The position numbers were made by a program, and so were the translations under genes. A DNA stretch of 35,684 bases. Source: DAOTWY01 sp003696565 (lineage in GTDB: Bacteria > Chloroflexota > Anaerolineae > Aggregatilineales > Phototrophicaceae). Where the stretch lies: positions 1 through 35,684 of the forward strand of contig DAOTWY010000004.1 of the NCBI GenBank assembly GCA_034435635.1. The letters run 5' to 3'. Positions 6,015 through 14,390 of the stretch are shown piece by piece; the stretch's first letter is position 1; each line of letters begins with the position of its first letter. Under the pieces are notes generated by a model. It saw nothing but the letters and a program-made list of their open reading frames with translations. It made no database searches and was not told the DNA's origin.

Positions 6015-7601
6015 ATGAGACGAATAGTCCTTTTAACGATCGTATTCATATTCAGCGTATCCAGTTGGGCACAAGTGGACGACCCCTCATCCGATGATGA
6101 TTGGTGGGAAGGGCGTGTGTTTTATGAAATTTTTGTCCGTAGTTTTTATGACAGCGACGGTGATGGCATCGGCGATTTCCAAGGCTTGATCCAAAAGTTG
6201 GATTATCTCAATGATGGCGACCCCAACACCACAGATGACTTAGGTATCACGGGGATTTGGCTGATGCCCATTAACCCGTCCCCAAGCTATCATGGCTATG
6301 ACGTAACGGATTATCGTGCAATCAACCCAGATTACGGCACAATGGCAGATTTTGAGGCGTTTTTACAAGCAGCACATGACCGTGGTATCGCCGTTATTAT
6401 GGATATGGTGCTAAACCACACCTCCGTTGAACATGAATGGTTCGTACAATCACGGGCGCGGGTACCAACTTATGCCGATTGGTATGTTTGGGCAGATGAA
6501 GACCCAGGCTTCCGTGGACCAGAAAATCAAGTTGTTTGGCATCGGGCTGGTGGTCGATATTACTATGGTGTGTTTTGGAGTGGCATGCCGGATTTGAACT
6601 ACAACAACCCAGATGTCACAGCAGAGATGTATGATGTTTCACGTTTTTGGCTGGAAGAAATCGGCGTTGATGGTTTCCGGTTGGATGCGATTAAGTTCGT
6701 CGTAGAAGATGGACGCATTTTAGAGAACAGCCCGCTCAACCGTGAGTGGTTGCGTGCGTATCATGAATATGTGCAATCCGTTCAGCCAGATACACTCTTA
6801 GTTGGTGAAGTTTGGACGAGTAGCGCACAAGCCGCCCCTTATGCTGGCGATATGGTCGATATTGTGTTCGAGTTCGACACCGCAGAAGCGATTATCCAAG
6901 GCGCAAGTTTTGGTATCAAAAGCCCAATTGTGAATCAGCTTGAGTTGGTATTAGAGCTTTATCCCCCCGGGCAATACGCCCCATTTTTGACCAATCATGA
7001 CCAAAACCGCGTGATGAACCAACTGAGCGGGAATTTAGACGCAGCCAAAGCTGCTGCTTCGGTTTATTTGATGTTGCCAGGCACACCTTTCATTTATTAT
7101 GGGGAAGAAATTGGCATGACCGGCACTAAGCCCGATGAATACATCCGCACGCCGATGCAATGGGATTCACAACAACCCAACGCCGGATTTACAACCGGAA
7201 CGCCCTGGATTCGACTAAATGCTGATTACGCCGATGGGATCACTGTAGCAGACCAAGCAGACGATCCAAACTCACTCTTAAATCACTATCGTGCGTTGAT
7301 CCATGCACGCAATGCCACCCCTGCCCTGCAAACCGGCAATTTGGTGCTGTTGGATAACGCATCCGGCAACGTGTTGTCATTTTTACGGCAAACAGACGAG
7401 CAGACTGTACTCGTCATCATCAATCTTCGCAATCGTGAGATTGATAACTACGGCATAACACTGCCAGAAGGCTATACTCAAGCGTCCCTGTTATTTGGTG
7501 GCGATGGTGAACAAATTGCCGCGCCAACCAGCGGAGAGCGGGCATATCAACCATTAGATGTGTTACCTGGATTAGAAGTGTTGGTCATTGAATTGCGTTA
7601 A
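6015..7601 (+). CDS. Secreted alpha-amylase family (GH13) glycosidase
   Basis: 528 residues. A signal peptide (1-19, cut after SSWA) is followed by a GH13 (beta/alpha)8 barrel. The conserved regions are in order: DMVLNH at 130-135, GFRLDAIK with nucleophile Asp224, GEVWT with acid/base Glu265, and FLTNHDQ with transition-state Asp329. An acidic loop DSDGDGIGDF (46-55) matches the calcium loop of this subgroup. It retains alpha-glucans or oligosaccharide substrates outside the cytoplasm, hydrolysing alpha-1,4 or alpha-1,6 bonds. The exact specificity (alpha-amylase, oligo-1,6-glucosidase or trehalose synthase-like) is not settled by sequence. The C-terminal 90 residues form the usual beta domain. 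It follows the VTT gene by 61 bases but has its own operator-like site. Confidence 0.92.
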   Translation: MRRIVLLTIVFIFSVSSWAQVDDPSSDDDWWEGRVFYEIFVRSFYDSDGDGIGDFQGLIQKLDYLNDGDPNTTDDLGITGIWLMPINPSPSYHGYDVTDYRAINPDYGTMADFEAFLQAAHDRGIAVIMDMVLNHTSVEHEWFVQSRARVPTYADWYVWADEDPGFRGPENQVVWHRAGGRYYYGVFWSGMPDLNYNNPDVTAEMYDVSRFWLEEIGVDGFRLDAIKFVVEDGRILENSPLNREWLRAYHEYVQSVQPDTLLVGEVWTSSAQAAPYAGDMVDIVFEFDTAEAIIQGASFGIKSPIVNQLELVLELYPPGQYAPFLTNHDQNRVMNQLSGNLDAAKAAASVYLMLPGTPFIYYGEEIGMTGTKPDEYIRTPMQWDSQQPNAGFTTGTPWIRLNADYADGITVADQADDPNSLLNHYRALIHARNATPALQTGNLVLLDNASGNVLSFLRQTDEQTVLVIINLRNREIDNYGITLPEGYTQASLLFGGDGEQIAAPTSGERAYQPLDVLPGLEVLVIELR

Positions 7602-7638
7602 ATAAAACAATTTACAACGTGCAGGATTGATGCTCTCA

Positions 7639-7659
7639 TGCTAGTGTTTCACACTAGCA
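7639..7659. repeat. Perfect 8-bp hairpin downstream of the amylase
   Basis: TGCTAGTG (7639-7646) pairs with CACTAGCA (7652-7659) around a 5-base loop. No T-run follows, so it may only protect the transcript end. Confidence 0.4.
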
Positions 7660-7676
7660 ATGACGCGAAGAATACC

Positions 7677-7705
7677 GTTGCCAGGGGGATTTATCCCTCT
7701 GCAAC
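7677..7705. repeat. 12-bp bulged hairpin between convergent genes
   Basis: GTTGC + AGGGGGA (7677-7681, 7683-7689) pairs with TCCCTCT + GCAAC (7694-7705) around the loop TTTA, with one bulged C and one G-T wobble. It lies between the convergent amylase and exchanger genes and is probably a transcript-end structure. Confidence 0.4.
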
Positions 7706-7734
7706 TACTACCTATTTTAATTTTGAAGTGCCTG

Positions 7735-7751
7735 CAAGCGGGGCTTGTTTT
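7735..7751 (+). terminator. Likely intrinsic terminator of the amylase transcript
   Basis: CAAGC (7735-7739), a 3-base loop, GCTTG (7743-7747) and four T. The stem is short, but its orientation and position suit the amylase gene. It ends just before the stop codon of the convergent exchanger gene. Confidence 0.4.
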
Positions 7752-7756
7752 AACAC

Positions 7757-8791
7757 TTACCTCAACACGGCGAATAAGGTAAACGCCAGGTACAACGACA
7801 ATAAAATCACCGCTTCTCGTCGGCTAATTTGTCGATTCATGACCACAGGTAGCAACAATAACGTGAAGAATAGCATAATCGGACCATCGCTAAAAACCAC
7901 TTGATGATAGGATGACATATCCACTGAAAAAGGACGCATCAATAACTCATTAATCGGCTCAAAGCGGATGGGATCAACCAGGCTAATTGGTTTAATCATC
8001 GCCGTGATACCCAAAATACCCAGCAGATTGTAGATGTTTGATCCCACCACATTGCCGATAGCAATATCACTTTGTTTATTAAACGCCGCCATCACAGACG
8101 TAGCAAGCTCCGGTAAGGATGTACCCACCGCCACCAGCGTAATCCCAATGACCAGCTCACTCACTCCTAACGCACGCGCCAATGAAACCGCACCGGTGAC
8201 AGTTAATTGCGCGCCAATCACTAAGACAATTAAACCAGCCACCAAGCGCATTAACTCACGTGGACGCTGTTCCGGTTTGATGCGCGGCTCAACATGTGCC
8301 TCGATTTCTGCTTCTTCTTCCGCTAAATCTGTGGTTTGCCGGTCACGCTGCGCAAAATAAATCATCAACGCATTGAATGCAATTAGCCCTAAAAATAACA
8401 AGAAACCATCTAAACGACTAATCTTGCCATCCACAAACAGGAATGCACTAAATCCCGTAATGCCAATTAAAATAGGCACTTCACGCTTAACCAACATGGC
8501 ATGCACCGCAATCGGAAAGACTAACGCCGCAGCCCCTAAGATCAAGCCGATATTGGCGATGTTTGACCCGATGACATTCCCAATAGAAATATCGCTTGTT
8601 CCACCTAATGCCGCGCTGATGCTGACTAACAGCTCCGGCGCAGATGTACCAAATGCAACAACCGTTAAGCCAACAACCAATGCTGATATGCCAAAAGAGC
8701 GCGCTAATCGGGATGCCCCATCTACCAACCAATCCCCGCCATAAAACAACCCCAGCAATCCGAAAATAATTAATATGATGTCAATAATCAT
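7757..8791 (-). CDS. CaCA-family Ca2+/Na+ (cation/proton) exchanger
   Basis: 344 residues, about ten to eleven membrane helices in two inverted halves. The two alpha-repeats are plain: GTSAPEL (48-54) followed by SDISIGNVIGSNIANIG, and in the second half GTSLPEL followed by SDIAIGNVVGSNIYNL. The glutamates in these repeats bind the transported cation. It resembles the YrbG/K+-dependent Na/Ca exchanger branch and should expel calcium across the cytoplasmic membrane. A Glu-rich loop (EEEAEIEAHVEPRIKPEQ) separates the halves. The start is ATG 8791, with a GGGGTG ribosome site 4 bases upstream; a GTG at 8806 would add five residues. Confidence 0.92.
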   Translation of the reverse strand: MIIDIILIIFGLLGLFYGGDWLVDGASRLARSFGISALVVGLTVVAFGTSAPELLVSISAALGGTSDISIGNVIGSNIANIGLILGAAALVFPIAVHAMLVKREVPILIGITGFSAFLFVDGKISRLDGFLLFLGLIAFNALMIYFAQRDRQTTDLAEEEAEIEAHVEPRIKPEQRPRELMRLVAGLIVLVIGAQLTVTGAVSLARALGVSELVIGITLVAVGTSLPELATSVMAAFNKQSDIAIGNVVGSNIYNLLGILGITAMIKPISLVDPIRFEPINELLMRPFSVDMSSYHQVVFSDGPIMLFFTLLLLPVVMNRQISRREAVILLSLYLAFTLFAVLR

Positions 8792-8825
8792 AAAACACCC
8801 CGACACATTATCTCATTGGCAACCA

Positions 8826-8853
8826 AAAAGCGGGGCATCGCGCACCCGCTTTT
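8826..8853 (-). terminator. Intrinsic terminator downstream of the first DUF3352 gene
   Basis: AAAAGCGGG (8826-8834) and CCCGCTTTT (8845-8853) form a 9-bp stem with A-rich and T-rich ends, so it works in both directions. On the minus strand it ends transcription from the DUF3352 gene (stop at 8973) before it enters the exchanger gene. About 120 bases lie between stop and hairpin; they hold a second small inverted repeat (ACCCAA/TTGGGT, 8885-8900) and a 14-codon plus-strand frame with a strong ribosome site. Confidence 0.7.
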
Positions 8854-8972
8854 ATCAATTCTACAGATTTTGCCAGGAATATAAACCCAAATTATTGGGT
8901 ATTTACACCCAGCAAACGGTGTGTAGGAGGCTCATCATGAACAGCGTAAAACCCCCAAAATCACCCTCATTA

Positions 8973-10652
8973 TTAGTCTGAAAGCGTAATCACAAACCGC
9001 GCTGTTGCTACATCACCATTGACCGCAGTGGTAATAGTCAAGCTGTGAAATTGATTAATTAAGGTATTTAGAGCCTGTATCATATCGTCGTCGGTCTGCC
9101 CTAAACCAGGCGTTACCCCACTAGATTGCAACACCACACCCTCCACAGTTGGGTTCACAGCGAATGACCATCCCAAAGATGCTAGCCCAATCAGCGTACC
9201 CGGTTCCAGATAAGCCACAATACTTGAATTAGGCAAGAAGTAATTCGCCGCTTCTTGATATAATGGCGAGCGATCTAGCCCACCCTCACCGCTTAAGATG
9301 CTTTCTGCAACATTACGTGTGACGATGACGATGACTTCTTCATTAGCAGCAAGCACAATTTCAAGTGGGTTAACAAGGGACGGATCAGAGATTGTGATAA
9401 TGAGCGCGTCTGTGCCGGCTATCGTACCGGGTTCAACACTGATGCCTTCACCAGAAGCGAACATCATCAACAACATATTGAGATTACTTAAAACCGCTTG
9501 TACGTTTTCATAGTTGGTTGTTTCTAAAACAACACCGGCAACAATAAAATCTGGATCAATCGCTGATGAATCTAAGAATGATATTAAATCTAGCCCAGCA
9601 ACATCCAAAAACAGCGCATAATCGCCAGAGAATAAAGGCAAAAACTCAGTTTGGAAATCCAACTGGAAGAGTTGTGAAATCGTCTCAAACTGGCTCACAT
9701 CTTCGCCAGAAGCCGCCAACGCCGTCATCAAGGTATCTGCCAAATTGGAGCCGTGTATCACCATAGAAGCATCTGGAATATAACGTGTAAACGCGGGGTC
9801 TACCGGGGTATCAAACGCGCTAAATAACATAGCCGCATCTTCACCCAACCCAACAACGTCTAAAATCAAAGACCGTTCATCTTGAATAGTTGCACCAACC
9901 ATCAACGTCACATTATCCCCCGCCATGCTTTCCAAATCCGGCGCACCAAACATAGAAGCTGCCGCTTCCGCCTGTGCCACCCCGTCCCCATTCGCATATA
10001 ACAGAATATTATAGCTCTCTGCTGGCAACGCAGCGAGGGAATCCATAAACAACGATGTAGTTGCTAATGAGCCATCCAAGGCATTAAATGGGATCAACGC
10101 ACGTTCTGCGGTAATATACATCGCGTCGTTATTCACAGCGATATACGTTTCAAAACCATCATAAAAAACCGTGAAATCTCCCTCTTCCGTGCGCTCTAAA
10201 TCTGGGGCATTAGCAGTCAAAAAGCTCAATACGGCATCTTTATTGGTGACATCTACCACGAGCAAAATTTGTGTCATCCCATCCGCATCCGGTGCTGCAC
10301 CTAATGCAACAACATCCCCTAACCAGGGACGCACACCACTTGCAAAATCGCTGCCAACGGCATCCATCGCAATCATATCCAGAACGGTGCGCAAGGATAA
10401 GTCCGGGGGGAGGTCTCCAGGTTGTGCTAGCGGTTGTAAAACACTGACAAACCGCTCAACAATCCCATCCAATAAATCGATATAAGCATCATCAGTACGC
10501 AAACTCGCATAAAGCAAAGTATCCGCAGGGAATTGATCCGCAAATGGCGCATCTTCAACAGCAGCATCCACCGCCGGGGCGTTAAACACCAATCCCAACG
10601 CCAGCAACATCAACATCATAACTGTTGTTATTGTGTGATGTATTTTTGTCAT
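8973..10652 (-). CDS. Secreted DUF3352 protein, paralogue A
   Basis: 559 residues. A signal peptide (about 1-31, ending AVDAA) is followed by FPADTLLYASLRTDDAYIDLLDG, the N-terminal hallmark of DUF3352, a family of exported proteins of unknown function. The rest is a long acidic alpha/beta repeat-like fold with several TLLYA/IVAYLEPG-type strands, no cysteine motif, no catalytic signature and no C-terminal anchor, so I expect an exported or surface protein. ATG 10652 follows AAGGAAAG; upstream in-frame starts at 10682 and 10670 have no ribosome site. It is the last of three tandem paralogues, each followed by its own terminator hairpin. Two TATAAT-like -10 boxes lie upstream (10690-10695 and 10669-10674 on the minus strand). 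Function unknown. Confidence 0.8.
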   Translation of the reverse strand: MTKIHHTITTVMMLMLLALGLVFNAPAVDAAVEDAPFADQFPADTLLYASLRTDDAYIDLLDGIVERFVSVLQPLAQPGDLPPDLSLRTVLDMIAMDAVGSDFASGVRPWLGDVVALGAAPDADGMTQILLVVDVTNKDAVLSFLTANAPDLERTEEGDFTVFYDGFETYIAVNNDAMYITAERALIPFNALDGSLATTSLFMDSLAALPAESYNILLYANGDGVAQAEAAASMFGAPDLESMAGDNVTLMVGATIQDERSLILDVVGLGEDAAMLFSAFDTPVDPAFTRYIPDASMVIHGSNLADTLMTALAASGEDVSQFETISQLFQLDFQTEFLPLFSGDYALFLDVAGLDLISFLDSSAIDPDFIVAGVVLETTNYENVQAVLSNLNMLLMMFASGEGISVEPGTIAGTDALIITISDPSLVNPLEIVLAANEEVIVIVTRNVAESILSGEGGLDRSPLYQEAANYFLPNSSIVAYLEPGTLIGLASLGWSFAVNPTVEGVVLQSSGVTPGLGQTDDDMIQALNTLINQFHSLTITTAVNGDVATARFVITLSD

Positions 10653-10728
10653 TTGTCTTTCCTTAATCATTATAACGATCACCTATCTCATTATATTCCA
10701 ATTGATAAATCCTGCTTAGCAACACAAC

Positions 10729-10761
10729 AAAAGCCACCCCTATCAAATCGAGATGGCTTTT
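10729..10761 (-). terminator. Terminator after the second DUF3352 gene
   Basis: AAAAGCCA (10729-10736) and TGGCTTTT (10754-10761) form an 8-bp stem with a 17-base loop, ending in T on both strands. It lies 16 bases beyond the stop of paralogue B and just before the promoter region of paralogue A, so the paralogues look separately transcribed. Confidence 0.6.
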
Positions 10762-10776
10762 AGTCATTCCGCCCAA

Positions 10777-12438
10777 CTAATTAGCAACGGTGAGCGTAAA
10801 ACGCGCATTGGTCACATCATCACCATGCGTAACGGTGATTGACGCGGTCTCTATCAAATTCAGTAAAGCCATCAAGCCGTCAATATCCGCTAAATCACTT
10901 GGGCTGAACATAGCAGCATTATCATCCACAAATTGAACGATCGTCTGCCGTAAGGGAGCAACATCAACATATAACAGTGTTTCAGCATCCGGCAAAAACA
11001 AAGCCGATTCCACCGCATACCCAGGCATATCTGTTAAGGTGTCACCAGATGGTTCAAGTGCGAACGCAACCCCTTGCTCACTACCAAGCGCAATCACTTC
11101 ATCATTACTGCCCACAGATGCAACTAACGCATCCGGCAAAGAGAAAAGCGCGCTAAGTGGCACATTTAACACATCATTGTCAAACGTAGCAGGGACAAAG
11201 CTCTCTGTCACCATCTCAGCCAGTACAGTGATTAACTGCGCAGCGACATCTGGTGCTTCGTTGGAGAAAATCGTTGTGTTATCCAGCGTCAACATGCCAT
11301 CGGCATAATCTACCGCAAGATAATTGATGACATCGCCGTTAATGGCAACTGCCGCTTGTTCAATAGGCATCCCGAACGTGCCTTCAAAAGAAAGCGTCAG
11401 GAAGGTATATAGCGTATCCCCCAAGTTAGTTACATCGTCGGCATTAGGGTCTGTCATCATAATGGCTTCGTCCAACAATGGCAGAACATCCAACAAAGCG
11501 ATGAGTTTACTGCCTAGTTCACGGCTGTGTATCAGTAAGCTCGTTGTATCAGGCACACGCTCCAGCAAAGTCAAATCCAGTGGGTCGCTTTCCAAAAATG
11601 TCGGACCAACCCGCGCATAATCTATCACCAACGACTGCCCATCTAAGATCACAAAGCCCAAGGCTTGCTGCCCAACTGTTTCAGCAATCATCTGAAAATC
11701 CACATCTTCCATGCCGTCCACCGCCATGCCCACAAATGGACCTAACGTCACAATCGCATCCCTCAAATCAAGATAAACGGTGATGTTATAATCATCACGT
11801 GGGAGCGCATTCATTGTGTCGGCAAATACTTGTAATTGCGCCAAGCTGATTAAATCTGAGCCAGGCAATACTGCCTCACTCATATCTGGGCTAAAAGTGC
11901 CAATTAACACGGCATCATCCGTGATAAGATATCCCGTTTCTAGGTTAAATTCCGGCGCATAATATACCGCCCCATTGTCAAGTTCTGTTTTTGTAAAGCT
12001 ACCGCCCGCTAATACTTGGTCAAAAAAAGCGACCGCCGCCTCTTGGCTGGTGATTTCCGCCGCAACAACAAGTGGATTCTCGGTCATGCCAAATACAATT
12101 GCATCCACTGATGTCACATATACCCCAACCGTATCTCCTAAAACCGCACGTAGTTCATCATAGCTCAATGGCGCAATCGTCATGCTAATCAAATCACGCA
12201 GGCTAAAGGGTGGTAATTGCATATCTTCCGGCAAGTTACTGTTAACAGTTGTCAACAGATTATCTAGCGCATCAACATAGCCTTCATCAGTGCGGATAGC
12301 AGCAAAAAATGGCGCAGTATCCGGGGCATATTGGGCTAATGTGGTCAAGTCATCTAATGCCACCCCTTGCTGACGCGGCGAGGCTACCACTGTGCCCGCT
12401 ATCAACACCAATAACAATACAAACAATAGTTTTTTCAT
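10777..12438 (-). CDS. Secreted DUF3352 protein, paralogue B
   Basis: 553 residues with a classic signal peptide (MKKLLFVLLLVLIAGTVVAS, about 1-20). After it come APDTAPFFAAIRTDEGYVDALDN, the same N-terminal block as in paralogues A and C, and a matching chain of acidic, Leu-rich strands through the whole length. The end, SITVTHGDDVTNARFTLTVAN, is close to that of A (SLTITTAVNGDVATARFVITLSD), which shows the copies are colinear to the C-terminus. No enzyme motif is visible. A GAGAGGG ribosome site is followed by the palindrome GGGTATACCC (12443-12452) in the short leader. Exported protein of unknown function; duplication of a neighbour is the obvious origin. Confidence 0.8.
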   Translation of the reverse strand: MKKLLFVLLLVLIAGTVVASPRQQGVALDDLTTLAQYAPDTAPFFAAIRTDEGYVDALDNLLTTVNSNLPEDMQLPPFSLRDLISMTIAPLSYDELRAVLGDTVGVYVTSVDAIVFGMTENPLVVAAEITSQEAAVAFFDQVLAGGSFTKTELDNGAVYYAPEFNLETGYLITDDAVLIGTFSPDMSEAVLPGSDLISLAQLQVFADTMNALPRDDYNITVYLDLRDAIVTLGPFVGMAVDGMEDVDFQMIAETVGQQALGFVILDGQSLVIDYARVGPTFLESDPLDLTLLERVPDTTSLLIHSRELGSKLIALLDVLPLLDEAIMMTDPNADDVTNLGDTLYTFLTLSFEGTFGMPIEQAAVAINGDVINYLAVDYADGMLTLDNTTIFSNEAPDVAAQLITVLAEMVTESFVPATFDNDVLNVPLSALFSLPDALVASVGSNDEVIALGSEQGVAFALEPSGDTLTDMPGYAVESALFLPDAETLLYVDVAPLRQTIVQFVDDNAAMFSPSDLADIDGLMALLNLIETASITVTHGDDVTNARFTLTVAN

Positions 12439-12495
12439 AATTGGGTATACCCTCTCTCATAACATATCAGGTTTAGGCGTAATATCCTCTTCGCT

Positions 12496-12539
12496 CAAAA
12501 ACAACCAGCCAGCAAAACACCGGGTGTTGTTTCTGGCGG
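12496..12539 (-). terminator. Terminator after the third DUF3352 gene
   Basis: On the minus strand CCAG-AAACAACACC folds back on GGTGTTTTG-CTGG, followed by TTGTTTTTG. It lies 14 bases past the stop codon of paralogue C. The stem has small interruptions. Confidence 0.55.
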
Positions 12540-12552
12540 ATTGGTGTCATGA

Positions 12553-14250
12553 TTAGTTGCCGGTTGTCAGGGCGGGTAAGTCAACCTGCTCTGGGATGCT
12601 CAATGTCAGGCGTGTCACAACCGATGACTCATCCAGTTGTACCCCGCTAATCGTCAGGCTTTCCACCTGCGCTAACAAGAATTGCACTTGTTGGATTTCC
12701 TCCGGGCGTAAGCCTAGCACGTTCAAAGCTGGCAATGCTTCTACCAAGCCATCCGTGCCGATGTAGAACACGGTTTGCGTTTCCGGCAGGAATAAGCTGG
12801 CAGCGTGTTGAAAGTCAGGATGATCCGCCAAAGTAAACGCTTGTGGGTCTAATGCAAAGGTCACAGCTGGGCGCGACCCAAAAGCGAACACATCATCATT
12901 TGAAGCGATCAAGAAATCCAACGAAGGCGATTCATCCAGAATATCCGCTGGTAAGCCACCCGCTTCTAGCAAGGACGGCAACAGATCGCCCAATACGACG
13001 ACATCATCATCCATACTCACACCCGCTAAACCATACAGTTCAGCAGCACGCCCTAACTGGCTGACAACGTTCGCAGCAGCCTCAGCTTCTGTTGCTTCCA
13101 CAATAAACGCGCCATCAAGTGTAAACCCAATTGGATCAGGCACTTGAATCAGACTTAACGTCAGGGCATAGTCGCCTGTCATCCAACTTAAAACATCGTC
13201 TTCTAAGTTCAGTCCCGTTAAGCCGGCAAAAATCGGAATAATCGCGTTTTTCGTCAACCCACCAAAGTTGATTGTGCTGACATCCAAGCCAAAAGTATCC
13301 GCGTTATCCATCTCGGCAAACGTCTCAATCAATTCTTGCAACACAGGACCAAGAACATTCATCGCCTCAAAGCTATATAGCACGTCCCCGCTCAGGTTAT
13401 TATCATGGATAACCAGTTGTGCATTACCAGGGATGTGCTGAGCAAAATCCAGATTGATAGGGTTTTGAGCAGGTGGGATTAACCCCAATGGCAATATCAC
13501 CTCATCAACTGCCACATCGATGACCAGATCACGCCCATTCAGAATCGTAAAACCAACTGCCACGTTACCACCGGATTCAAACATGGGCATCAGGTTATTA
13601 AACTCATCCATATCCGTCATGTTGTTCATCAACGAAGTATTCAACGCACTACTGTTGATATACAAAGCGATGTTGTAACGGTCATTGGGCAATAAATCAA
13701 ACGCATTCGTAAAATCAGATGATGCCGCCAAAGATGACTCTTGTTCAAACAGCGTAACAAGATCAATGTTACTAGTTAACACCACTTCATCCGTCACTAG
13801 AAATTGTTCAGAGCCGTTGCTATATATCGTGTAACCATCCCCTTCAGTTACATCTGCCATACCAAAAAAGACATCCTCAATAAATAGCTCCACCCCAGTC
13901 GGATCGCCGATTTCAAAAGCAATAACAGCCGTTTGCTGCATAACATCGACCAAACCGATAGCAGCCGTCTCACCGACCCAACTCATATCTTCAAATAAAA
14001 ATTGCCCAAGTAAGTCCTTGATGCTGGGTATGATCATATCGTCGGTTAAAAGATCGCCCCCCGTGTTTTGGTCAATCTGCGCTAACACACCGTTTAAGGT
14101 CTCAGCATATCCATCATCAGCACGGATGGCTGCAAAAACTTGTGTATCCGCTGGGAAATATGCAGCCAATGCAGTCAATTCCTCCACTGGCTTCGCCTGA
14201 ATACCCCCGGCTAACACCAAGGCAAAGAGAGCTATAAATAATTTTCGCAT
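12553..14250 (-). CDS. Secreted DUF3352 protein, paralogue C
   Basis: 565 residues; signal peptide about 1-19 (MRKLFIALFALVLAGGIQA). The DUF3352 start block FPADTQVFAAIRADDGYAETLNG follows, with the same acidic Leu/Ala-rich architecture as the two downstream paralogues. The copies are clearly diverged, so the duplications are not recent. I chose ATG 14250, which has an AGGATAGGG ribosome site and begins directly with the signal peptide; the longer frame to 14280 would put ten residues in front of it. There is no lipobox or C-terminal anchor. It is the first of the three in transcription order, and a TATAAT box lies about 50 bases upstream. Role unknown. Confidence 0.8.
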   Translation of the reverse strand: MRKLFIALFALVLAGGIQAKPVEELTALAAYFPADTQVFAAIRADDGYAETLNGVLAQIDQNTGGDLLTDDMIIPSIKDLLGQFLFEDMSWVGETAAIGLVDVMQQTAVIAFEIGDPTGVELFIEDVFFGMADVTEGDGYTIYSNGSEQFLVTDEVVLTSNIDLVTLFEQESSLAASSDFTNAFDLLPNDRYNIALYINSSALNTSLMNNMTDMDEFNNLMPMFESGGNVAVGFTILNGRDLVIDVAVDEVILPLGLIPPAQNPINLDFAQHIPGNAQLVIHDNNLSGDVLYSFEAMNVLGPVLQELIETFAEMDNADTFGLDVSTINFGGLTKNAIIPIFAGLTGLNLEDDVLSWMTGDYALTLSLIQVPDPIGFTLDGAFIVEATEAEAAANVVSQLGRAAELYGLAGVSMDDDVVVLGDLLPSLLEAGGLPADILDESPSLDFLIASNDDVFAFGSRPAVTFALDPQAFTLADHPDFQHAASLFLPETQTVFYIGTDGLVEALPALNVLGLRPEEIQQVQFLLAQVESLTISGVQLDESSVVTRLTLSIPEQVDLPALTTGN

Positions 14251-14390
14251 GCGGCACCCTATCCTTTCTAAATATAACAATCTGATCTCTCAACACATTA
14301 TAAGTGAGAAACAGCACAAATACTTTTAATACTACGTAAGTTATAACTATGACAATATACGAGAAGCGTGACGATTACGTTGCAAATTGA

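Noticed and set aside
8034..8744. Plus-strand frames over the exchanger gene
   Set aside because: They are antisense to a clear CaCA exchanger and have no motif of their own.
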